From: Letharia columbiana
Taxonomy: Eukaryota > Ascomycota > Lecanoromycetes > Lecanorales > Parmeliaceae
Direction: 5' to 3'
Length of the DNA: 64,000 bases
Assembly: GCF_014066305.1 (NCBI RefSeq)
Contig: NW_023501057.1
Span: 62,001-126,000 of the forward strand
The notes beneath the pieces were generated by a model that was given only the letters and a program-made list of their open reading frames with translations, did no database searches and was not told the origin of the DNA. This document shows, piece after piece, positions 35,182 to 46,500 of this stretch; the stretch's first letter is position 1; every line of letters starts with the position of its first letter. Both the position numbers and the translations under genes were made by a program.

Positions 35182-36463
35182 GAAAGCTCCCACCTCCCTA
35201 GTGCCGGCATAGCATACCGCATCAAGCCACCCCCGACCGTCCGTACCCACTCGCACTCCTCAGATACTTCCCCGACGTTCGAACCGTTTCGCGGCTGCAG
35301 GAATACTTGAGTTCTGGGTCCCCTGTGCGTAACGCTCGTGCGATCCAGCGCCAAAGTATCCCGACAGAGCGCTCGGAATGATTTCAGGTCCTCGTATATT
35401 TTTCCTGCGAGAGCGAGGTCGCTGTAGTGCGCTCATCTCTATCAGGACTGACAACACGGCGAGCATATCGTAGAACATTCGATGAAGCGCTGCTTTCGCG
35501 GGGGCTATGGTCGCGCCATAGGCGTTCTGGACAGAAAGGGGCAATGCTCACGGTGCCATAATCATACAACGGATCTCCGACATGGTGAATTTGGGTGCTA
35601 GGAGAGGTTGTGTTGCTGAAGGCGGCGGCGGCGGCGTCTGTTTTAGAAGCCGACGAGGCAGCTTCAACGCAGAAGCGGGTTTCCCAGCTGGTCGTGGCCT
35701 GGCTGGGTCGGCCGGGTGGCGTACGATGAGCTGTTCATGGTGACGCGGAAAATGGGTGGTACATTTGTTCGCTTACGATAACGAGGCGTATGGTCAAGAG
35801 GGTGTCAGGCCGCTTGTCCGATGGCATGTATGGGATGCCGTCTCCAGGCGTGTAGTACCCTTGAATTACAGCGGCCTTCCCCTTCGAAGGCGCCACACTC
35901 CCCAAAGAATGAAAGAACAGTCCTGCTATTTCGATGGCAAAGGGAATAGAGGTCCATCGCATGTTCCGCCGGTGCCAAACAATGGGTCCTGGAGCCTTTC
36001 GAAGGACACCGAGAGTCGCCACCTCATGTTCTGGACAAGTAGCAGTGTCAAATTCCGCTTGGGTGAACCAATCTACCAGAAAAGCGACCAGAGACGTCTG
36101 GTCCATGGCAACCTCCCCCACTACGCTATCGATTGATAGACGCAGAGTCTCAAAATGTTGGTACGGTCTTGCTTGATGGCGCTGATCAGCATTTGCTCGA
36201 TATCGGCAGGCACGAGTTCATCCAGATTGCCGAAGCGCAATATTTTGGGCTTGATGACGAGGAGGGATGTGGACAACTGCCCGCTGTATTTGGTTATGCT
36301 TGTTCTCTGTGACGAGAAACTTTGACGTTGCGTATACGTTGGGGCTGGGAAGTGTGCAGAAGGTGTCTTGGATGCTGGCCAGACCGAGATTGAAGCTTGT
36401 TTGTTTGGCGTGATTACTAGAATACTCTTCCATACATAGCCCACTAGCTATCTTGCATGGCAA
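35182..36463 (-). pseudogene. Decayed minus-strand gene of unknown family, cut by the Copia insertion
   Basis: GC-balanced, with long protein-like stretches that change frame. In order on the minus strand: NLGLASIQDTFCTLPSPNVY (frame 1), KILRFGNLDELVPADIEQML (frame 2), then MDQTSLVAFLVDWFTQAEFD and on to a stop near 35735 (frame 3), and further pieces such as KAALHRMFYDMLAVLSVLIE. No intron pairs join these. The 3' end runs into the Copia LTR, so the insertion may have cut the gene. No motif is recognised. Alternative: several small unrelated frames. Confidence 0.4.
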
Positions 36464-37296
36464 ATACCTGAGATACCTACAGTACCAGCATTTTTCTCTC
36501 GTATTTCTCGAATGTCGCTCATTTATCTCGGGCCTACATAACGCCGTCGCTATAAACCGTAAGCCTCTACAAATCTCTTCCGGGCGTAAATAAGCGTAGC
36601 TAATAGTCGGGCGACGGCTATCCGTCCCAGGTCACCAGCTGGAGAAAAGGCTTACGTAGAACGAAATTGTTGGAAATGATGCACCGCCTCTGAGCACACG
36701 AATAACACCGTCTTGGCAGAGGCTTCACAGGGCATATATGTAGCCTTCTTCCTACTACATCCTCACCAAATCCAACAGAACTTTGAAGAACCGCCCCTTT
36801 AATCTCTAGAATATTTAAGGATGTACGACGTTCGACAAATTCCCTCTCTGGCTAGATCTATGAGATGAACCACCTCTCCTTAACTTTTTGTCTTAGCAAA
36901 TCGTAGACGTGTCCCTTAACATGTTTCGACATGTAGAGATCAACATTTCAACAAATTTAAATTCCAATGCCGGACATCATGCCCGCCAATTAACGCGCGC
37001 CGAATTTTGCGTAGCAGTATCACTCGTATAATGCAAGATTTATAGGATAGATCGGCAATAATCCATGCTGCACGTAAGCAAAATTCCGCCAGTCAGTTTG
37101 ATTTTCGTTGTTCGTGCTGAACCGTTCTTGCATAAAGTGTTTTGAAACAGTCCAATACACTACACCACGCCCCCTCCTTACCGCATAGTATAAGAAAATC
37201 AAGGCTATGCCAAAAACCACTTCTACTATAACCTTCCGCGAACATTTCTTTAAACCCACTCTTACCGCCAAGTTGTGATATTTCAGACCTTGAAGC
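36464..37296. other. Intergenic between two decayed genes
   Basis: AT-moderate, not RIP-converted (CpA present). It contains no supported frame and includes the presumed promoter of the lectin-like gene. Confidence 0.4.
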
Positions 37297-39059
37297 ATGG
37301 ACCGACACTATTCGACCCTGGAACTCGCTAAACACGATGAGACTGCTAGAGCTCCAGAACGCGACTACGATGCGACAGCCTTTGAGCTTGATACAAGCGC
37401 TCTAGCACCCGAGGTAAGCATAACACCATCCGTGGCAAGAAGTTGTATTGACTATAGATTTAGACTGTACCTGATACAACCCCACAAGTGCTCTATGATA
37501 ATTCATTACCAGAGGCTCATGGCAACGAGAAGCCTACTGAGGAACACCTTCATGTCACCAAGCTTACACGCAAATGGCCATGGATTGTTATAGCGTTGAT
37601 TCTTGCTGCAGTCATCGCTATTGGAGTCTCGGTTGGGATCTGGCATCACCGCGAGTATTCGTTATATAAGCCTCCTAGAGTTAGCAGGTACGGAAATTGT
37701 ACGAATCGAATTTCCTCTTGGCTTACTTTTATAGCCCTCCGGCGCCGAATATCACATATACCCCTCAATATATCCTTAACGATACATCTCTGGCAGCCGT
37801 GTCCCTCTCTAATGGGGACCGACACTTATTTTTCCAGGATAATACTGGTTTGATCCGACGTGCGGTTCGTGTTGAATCTAACGGCCAATGGACCACGAGC
37901 CCGAATCTCAATGCCAGTGCGGATCCTTCTTCCAAACTCAGCTCCAACCCCAAGAGGAATACGCCGTTGACAGCAATCGGCCCTACAGATGGCCCACTTG
38001 GAAAAGATGTACTGGCCAAAATTAAAAAAACCTACCATTTGCATACACGCTAACTTATATGTAGATGTCGCTGTACTACATTTCAGAAAACCATACTGTG
38101 TGTTCAAATGTATTGAGCCAAGGCTCTTGGCGTCAAGATCAATACTTTGGGAACTACAGCACCGCAGTGGATACGCGCTCACTGTCCATAAGCCTTATTC
38201 CCAGCGGCAAATGATTCATCTAATCTCAACAATGAAAATTCGACTACCAATATAGCTCTGCTGTACTATGAGAATCCAAACGGGAAAGTATCAGCGCTGT
38301 TGCATCGTCTTCTTACCGTACTCACAGAAACCCCGGATGCTGGACGGTATCCGCTGGATCAATGGATCAATATCACCAGTCAAGAAAGCAAAGCATTGCC
38401 GAATGAATTTCGTAATGCTCCTGGTTTTAACTACAGCAACACCCTTTGACGAACTTTCCGGATATGAAAATGCTACATTCAGCCATACCTTATATGAGGC
38501 AGACCCGATTGCTGTATACAGCACTCCGTTCTGCAGTACACCAAATTACGCTGGAGATCGTAGGCGAAGAAGCAATGTTTTACTCACCGTTTAACCTCCC
38601 GCTGAATGCCATAACTCCTCTCGCTGGCGACAGTTTTTTTGCTGCTAGCTACATGGATCGGCCTCAACGGCTCTGGGAACTTCAGCCTAGCAGGTATGCA
38701 TTTTGCAACCCCATATACGGAATGTTTTCCGTGAAATAACATTTATATTAGAATCTACACCACCCTCAAAAGATTATACTTCAATCCACCAGTCAGATAT
38801 TGCATATTTTGGCCGTACGATCTGGTATCTGGATCAACGGCACACAGCCGGCACTGATACAATATGGACATACGCCGAAAGTCCAACGCTCCCAAGCAAC
38901 GAGTTCCCTTTCACAAGGCTTGCTAGTGTGACCTTGACTGACGGATCGGCGACTTATCTATACCATCAAATGAATGGCACGACGTTTGCTGAGGAACAGT
39001 GGGATCCTACCCTGGGAGCCTGGCTTCGCCCGGAGTACATAACCGTGTCAGATTCCTAG
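37297..39059 (+). pseudogene. Membrane-anchored fucose-specific-lectin-like gene, several frameshifts
   Basis: The 5' half is intact: exons 37297-37413, 37464-37687 and 37735-38008, then from 38065, with introns of 50, 47 and 56 nt and phases that fit. The product starts with a hydrophilic tail, then a membrane helix (WIVIALILAAVIAIGVSVGI). An ectodomain with LNDTSLAAVSLSNGDRHLFF and DNTGLIRRAV follows, the pattern of fungal fucose-specific lectin (six-bladed propeller) proteins. From 38208 the frame must shift about four times: near 38208, 38447 and 38550, and twice around 38840-38880, where GIWINGTQPALIQYG lies out of frame with flanking blocks. A further intron (GTATGC ... TTAG, about 38695-38751) is likely. 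The last block (FPFTRLASVTLTDGSATYLY) ends at TAG 39057-39059. Indels, not C-to-T stops, broke it. Confidence 0.75.
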
Positions 39060-40127
39060 TGCCCAAGATGTCACGTCAGACTTTACATTCAGGAGGAAAG
39101 AGATCTGGGTTTTGGATATGACACAAGACATGGTTCGAGGCGTTTCTGTTTCGGCGCCTGTTATCGGTTTGAGCCAGTCGGTGTCCTCATTTGGGTCTTC
39201 TATCAACGCGTCTTAGACTTTTTAGATCTTCTCAGCTCTCGCTCTTATAGGTTGCTGCACCGGATACCGAGTATAGAGAAAATAAAGGATCAAGCTCAGG
39301 ATTGGACGGAGAGCTCAAGACAGAAGGATTCAAGATATTGTATGAACCACGTGTGGTCGCGTTAAATGTATGACGGGGCTCTTCCCCAGTGGTGACCTTT
39401 GGGAGGCCCGATAAGGTGACGAGCCTGGGATGGATCACTTCGTCGAGATAAATAGTAACGATGACTCGGAATGGTGGGAATTTGGTCTCCTACGGTGTTC
39501 GAATAGAACCAAACCCTTTTTACTTTTTTTTATTAGAATCAAAACTTAAATATAATAATTATAGCTATTATTATTATATATTTAAATAATTAATAACTAT
39601 AATTTATTTTAATAACTAATATTATAATATTATAATCGCTATCTTTTATCTTAATAAAATAAATATTTTATTAAGAGTTTATATATAATCTATTTCTTAG
39701 ATTTATATAATAATTATTAAAATAATTAATTTTTTTTCTAAATCTATTTATATATATTATATACTTTTTAATAAATTATTATTTTTAATTATTACTCTTA
39801 ATTAATACTATATTATTTATAAAAGAAATTAAAAATATTTAATTTTTTTTAAATATTATTAATAATAAGATCTTATTATAATTATTTTAAGAAACGCTTT
39901 ATTAAATATAATATTAAATTAAATTATTATAAAACTTTTTCTTTATTTTAATTTTTTTTTAAATATTTTCTTTAATTATATTTTAATTACTTTATATTAA
40001 TAAAAATAATAATTTAAATCTAATATATTCTAAAAGAGGAAAAAAGAAGAAGATTATATAGATTATATAATTAGAGAATATTAGAAATTTCTATATAGAT
40101 CTTTATTAAAAAAACTTTTATTAATAT
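39060..40127. other. Gene-side spacer, then start of the second AT-rich block
   Basis: 39060-39500 is GC-balanced without a supported gene. From about 39530 composition changes abruptly to near-pure AT. 39530-40127 is degraded repeat DNA in which I find no family signature. Confidence 0.5.
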
Positions 40128-40420
40128 ATATAAAAGAATAAGATAGAGTTAAACTAGAAAATCTTAAATTTATATATATAATTAATTATTAATTCGTTAG
40201 ATCTACGTCTTTTAATTAGATATTACGAGTAAATAAATTAGCGTTCGTAATTATTAAAAAAATAAATGTACGTTATTAATATATAGAATAACTTTTTTAT
40301 TTTCTATTAAGTTTTTAAGATTTTTTTTTTAAATTATAGATCGAAATATAGGCTTTTAGATAAAAAAAGAATTTTTAAATTTAATCTTATAATTATTAAA
40401 GCGTAAGGATTTTAAATATC
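40128..40420 (+). repeat. Unknown 0.6-kb repeat, copy A (5' part, split by Gypsy-3)
   Basis: Collinear with copy B at 42559: it starts TAAAAGAATAAGATAGAG and includes the unit with GTACGTTATTAATATATAG. It stops at AAATATC, where Gypsy-3 begins; the rest of this copy continues at 54449 beyond the element. Confidence 0.8.
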
Positions 40421-40602
40421 TATTAGAATCGATATAGATGTAATATTAATATAGATATATTAAATAAGATAACTAAGATATCGAATTATATAGATAAAAG
40501 AAATATATTAAATAGTAGATAATACCTCTATTAAGATACGCTAGGCTCGAATAGATGAGAAAGCTAAGTAATATATTAAGAATATAAAATACGCTTATAA
40601 TA
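40421..40602. repeat. Gypsy-3 left LTR (3' LTR)
   Basis: 182 bp; it aligns with the intact 166-bp LTR at 55885 almost wholly by C-to-T and G-to-A changes plus short gaps. Confidence 0.88.
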
Positions 40603-42558
40603 TTACTTCTCTTCTTTATAAAATTATATTCTATAATTAATAAATAGAAAGATAGAAAAATAGATATATATATATATTTAAAGTCTGAAAAATAATAAAA
40701 GTAGTATAGAAATAATTATTTTCGAGAATCGTAGTATTATATCTTTCTTTATAAGAGATATTATAGACGATAATAGCTCTTTATACTTATACTATAGTAA
40801 TATCGCTAATCGAGATATAGACGTATATAGAGAGTCTAGCTAGAAGAAATTCGATATAATATAATAAAAGTAATATCTATAGACGTAAGAGTAATTAATA
40901 GTAATTTTCGAATCTATATTTAAGTAAATAATATATTAATAAAATAATATAATATAATTAGTTAAGAGTTCTCGAATCGAATCGAGCTATAAGCGCTAAA
41001 AACTCTAATTTAATATTAAATAAGTTTCTCTATAGAATACTATATAACTAATATCGATAGAGATTATTAATAACGATAGTAAGATTTATAGATAACGCGC
41101 TATAGCTTCGAAAGATATTTAAATATTTATTAAGAAGAGAATTCTACGCGAAAGACTTTATATAATATAATTTATAATCGATATAAATCTAAGAAATTAA
41201 TTCTCGAGTCTGAAAAAATAAGGCTATTGCGAAGATATCGAATAATTTTAATTCGATTAAAAATAAGATATTCGAGATAGTTCTATTATTTTATAAGTTA
41301 ATTCTTTATAAATAAGACTCTTCGAAATATCGTTTATAAAAGTCGTTTATTAAATTTTAATAATTTTCGAATTTACCGTCGTCTATATTATATTAAATAA
41401 GATTATTATCGAGATCTTTCTATTTAACTTTATACTTAAAATAATTATAAATTAATTTAAAGATAAGTATTTCTTTAATAACTTATTCGATTTAATTATT
41501 AATAGTAATATATTTCGATAAAGAATTTATCTATTCTAGTAAGAAATTATTTATTATAAAACTTAAGAGATTAAGATAAAAGATATTATAAATTCTTATA
41601 CTTAGCGAAAGTTTTAAATAATATAAGATTTTTATAAAGTCTATAATCTTAAATAAATTAAGTTTCTTATAATTTAATTTACGAAAAAGGCGATTAAAGG
41701 TAATATTCTTACTACTTAGAAAGACTTTATCATCTATTTAAAAAGTAATCTTTTATTAATACTTATTAATTTATATAATTATAATCTTCTAAATGCGATC
41801 TATATTACTTCGAATATACTTAAAAATTTATTTTATATAATTTATAATATTCTTTATTTAAGTAATATTAAGACGCTTATAAGTAATCTTATAATCGATA
41901 ATATTTAAATTAAAAGTTATTTAAAAATAAAATCTCTTATTAATAAGAAAAGATAAGATATTAATAATTAATAAGATAGTATTATTATTAATAAACTTAA
42001 TATTAAATAATTATCTTATCTAGTTATTTTATATATAATTATAATATATTTAAAAATAACGCTTTATATTCTAATTTACTCGCTTAATTTATTTATTAAT
42101 TTTAGAATAAAAGATTATTAATAGCTTAACTATAATATCTAATTTTTTATAAAAAGATTTTTATATAATAGCTATAAATTAAGAGTTTTAATTTAATATT
42201 ATTAAAGTTAATAGATTATATAGATAAAATACTTCTTTAAGTAGTAAGTTAATTATCTTTTTAATAATAGTATTTTTATTAATATCGAAATAGATTATAT
42301 AGTAATATTCTTTAATAAATTAATTAATTACTATTTAAATAGCGTTATAATTATTAAATATAAGTAAATCTATAATAAAGTTAATTAATATATCTTATTA
42401 TCGCTTTTATAAGATTAATAAAGACTATAATAAACTATACTCTCGATTACGAGACGCTTTAGTTTTTTAATAGATATAATAATTCTAAATATAGATAGCT
42501 ATAATAATCTTTATATCTCGCTAATAATATTCTCTTTTAAATAACTTATTAATATATA

Positions 42559-43173
42559 TAAAAGAATAAGGTAGAGCTGAATTAGAAAACCTTGAATTTG
42601 TATGTGCAGCCAATTATAAATTCGGGTCCTCTACGCTTTTTGGCTAGACCGGCTGACTCATCGCGGGTAAATAAATTAGCGTCCGCAACCATCAAACGTC
42701 CGCAACAATCAAAAAAATAGGTGTACGTTATTAATGTATGGAATAACTTTTTTATTTTCTATTAAATATTTGATGTTTTTTTTTAAATCATAGAACGAAG
42801 ATTGCGCTATTCAAAAATGTAAAACTTTTTAAATTTGATCTTATAGTTATTAAAGGGTAAGGACCTCAAATATCGTTTATCAAAGTTCGCTCACCAAAGT
42901 TCGCTCGACAGCCCTGATCAAAAAATAGGTGTACATTATTTAATTTTAGAATAACTTTTTTATTTTCTATTAAACTTTTGAATTTTTTTTATATTAATAA
43001 TAGAATATAATGTAGACTTTTAGATAAAAAAAGAATTATTAAATTTAGCTCTATAGATGTTTAAAGGTAAGGAATTTAAATATCGTCTATTAAAAGTTCG
43101 CTTATCAAATTTGCTCGACAGCCCTAATTAAAAAAAAAAGGTTATGAATTTAATTCATAGGCCTTTACTCGTA
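42559..43173 (+). repeat. Unknown 0.6-kb repeat, copy B (complete, weakly mutated)
   Basis: 615 bp between TAAAAGAATAAGG and TTTACTCGTA, flanked by AATATATA on both sides (42551-42558, 43174-43181). It interrupts the Gypsy-3 integrase: the H2C2 part lies right of it and the catalytic core left. It contains two tandem units of about 208 bp (GTGTAC at 42721 and at 42929), each ending near TCGACAGCCCT, and a terminal hairpin TATGAAT-TTA-ATTCATA before the 3' end. No terminal inverted repeats, no coding frame. It keeps many CpA and CC sites, so it is younger than its host. Confidence 0.82.
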
Positions 43174-43415
43174 AATATATACTATCTTAAGATATTCGTA
43201 GAATGGTTAATTATATATCTCTCGAATAATATTAATATATATATTATTAAATATTTATAAACGATTTTTATAGTAAAGTACTCTATCTTATATAAAGTAT
43301 TTACTAAAAGTAATTTCTCGAAACTTATTCTTATTTTTAATAATAGTCTTAAAATTTTTTATATAATACTCGTCTTTCTTATTAATCTCTATTATCTTAT
43401 AATAAATAAAGTTAT

Positions 43416-43597
43416 TATTACGATTTTAATAATCTTATTAATCTTACTTATATTATAACTCAATTAAGCTTAGCGTATTAAGATCTTTCGATCTTTCTAT
43501 CTTACTATAAAGTTTATACTTATAATAATTCTATATAGATAGTATTCTCTTTATACTATAATATAGAGTTATTATATATACTATTAAGTTTCTAATA
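43416..43597. repeat. Gypsy-2 left LTR
   Basis: 182 bp direct repeat, nearly identical to 49794-49975; the few differences are transitions (for example AACTCAATT versus AGCCTAATT). Confidence 0.88.
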
Positions 43598-46500
43598 TAA
43601 TACTATCTATCTTTCTTCTAAAGCGATAATAATTTATTTATTTATTATATTAAATATATAGCTAAAAAGAGAATATATTATTAAGAAGTTAGTAGCTATA
43701 GCTAAAGAAGCTTATTATTTAGAAGATTATTTAAAAAAAAGTTTTTTACTTATATAAAGACTAATCTAACTAGATTAAATAAGAATTTATAAAAAAAAAA
43801 TACTTTTAATATATTAAAAGAAATAAACTCTAAATTAAATCTTCTTTATACTTCTATTAGTTTAATATTAGCTATAAATTTCTTAATTTTAAATCTAGAT
43901 AATACTTAAAGTTAAATTATTATAAGTAAATTATAAATATATTATTATTTAAAAGAACTTAAGAACTTTAATAAGAAGATCTTAAATATTAATAGAGCTA
44001 AATCGTTTATATAATATAAGAAAAAGCGTTTTATTATTAATAGATATACTATTAAACTTAATTTAAGTTATATTAAAATATAACTTATAAATATTATCGA
44101 AGAAGAGTTAACTATAATCTTTATCTTTATTATTAACTTATAAAATTTTATAAAAAGCGTTATTAAAACTTCTAATACTTAATATAATAGATTAAAAATA
44201 TTAATAAAAAGCTTTTAAATTACTAATCGTAATATTAAGATATTTTAATAATAAAAAAAAAAATTAATTATAATATCGCTTAAGCTAAAATAAAAATATT
44301 AATAATTATTATTTAGCTAAATAATAATAATAGTTAATTATTCTATAAACGAGAAATTAATAATAAACTTCGAGATTTATATAATAGATATTATATTAAT
44401 ATTACGAAACTTATTAAAGAAAATAAGAAATTTAAATAAGATTTAAGATATAAAGAGTAATAGCTAAAGAAGTAATAATCTCTTATATTAACTATTTTAA
44501 AAAACTTTAATAAAAAAGATATAGAGATTATATCTTATTAATTAAGTATCTCTATTAATAATCTCTATTAAAATTTATACTATATTTTTATTATAAATCG
44601 CATAAAGAATATAAAATTAAATAAATAATATCTCGACGTTTTAAATTTTTATAATATTAATAATTAAAATAAATAGAATAGCTAGCGTTAATATCTTAAA
44701 GCGAAATTTAAATAAAGTATTATAATCTTCTCTATTAAATTTAAGAAAATTAATTATATATAAAATTATTATAAAATTATTATATATAATATTATTAAAA
44801 TAAAAGTAAATAAAAATATCTTAAATTTATATTAAATCGTTTAAGAAATAATCGATAAATTAAATAATATATTCGAAATATATAATAAAATTATTAAATT
44901 AAATATTAAGATATTTAATTCTCAATTTAATATAAAAATAATAGATAAAAAGAAATCGTTTAAAAATTTCTATATACGATTCTCTATAGCTATTACTCTC
45001 TTAGAATTTATTAATATTTATAAAATATCTAATCTAAAACGATTAATCTCTATATATCTTAAATATTAAATTTTAAAATAGCCTTTTAATATTTTTTAAG
45101 AATTAATTATTTTTTTATAAATATTAAATATAAATCTTCGAGCTATTAATAACGCGTTAAATTTAAAAAGTAAGAAAAAGATTAATAAAATTAATAATAG
45201 TTATAAAAACTTTATTCTCTTAAATAATTAATATAATTCTTTCTTTATTAAAAGAAATAATAATATTATTATTAAAAATTCTTATATATAAGAATATAAA
45301 TATCTTAAGTTATTAATAAATAGAATTTAAAAAGAAAATAGATATTTTAAATATTTAAAAATTAAATATCGTTTTAGCGATAATAGTACTTTATATAAAA
45401 ATATAGATTTATTAATAAAAGAATAGATCGATATAATTCTAAAAGCTATCAACGTAAAGAAGAATATTTCTATTAAACTATTATAAGAATTAGAAAATTA
45501 AATATCTCTAATTAAATTATCGCTAGAGATTTAAAAGTTTTATATATAAAAATTAAAGAGTTAGAAATAGAAAGGATACTCGCTTTTATCTCTCTATCCG
45601 CGTATACTATTATTATTAAAATCTCTTTATAAAATAAATATTAATTAAATTTTTATAGAAAAATTATTATATTAATAAAATAGATTAAGATTAATTATCT
45701 TTTAAATATTAAAGCTTTAATATTAAGTTTTATAAATATATCTTTTATTAAAGTAAATAAGCTATTTAAAGTAGTATTAATATAATTCTATAGATTATAA
45801 TTAGCTAATAATAAATCTATTTTTATTTCTAATATTATATATATAATCTTAATAAAACTTATTTTAGAAAATTATATAAAAAAACTTTAATACTTAATTA
45901 TCTTATTAAGACGATTTAATATTATTTTAAAAATACTATAACTAGAATAATATAATTCTTATATATTCTTAAAATTTAAAATTATTATATTTAATTTAAA
46001 TTATTATATATTAAACTATTTATTATATAATAAATCTATTACTATTTAAAATAATAATAAATTTTTAAAAAAGAATTTAATTTATATAGTAAAGATTATA
46101 TTTAAAAAAAGAATATAATAAAGATTTTCGCCTATATCTTTATTAAGATAATTAAAAAATTAGAGAATTAAATTATTATTATATAATTTTAAGACTTTAA
46201 ATAACTTTTTAACTTTATTAATAAGAAAGCGAAGTTTACTATTAATATTATCGTTATTATAATAAAAGATTATAAGAAATTCTTTTATAAATTAAAAAAG
46301 AAATTTTTAATTATAAAATAATTATAAGAATAAGTTTTTATAATATATTATAAATAGCTAGATATTTAAAATTCTATTAAAATTAATAAACTTTTTCTTT
46401 ATCGCTTTATTAATTACGAAATATATCTTAAAAAAGAAGTTATTCTATTATTAAAAAGGATTTATAAACTCTTTAAAGACTAGATATTAATTATAAAAAA

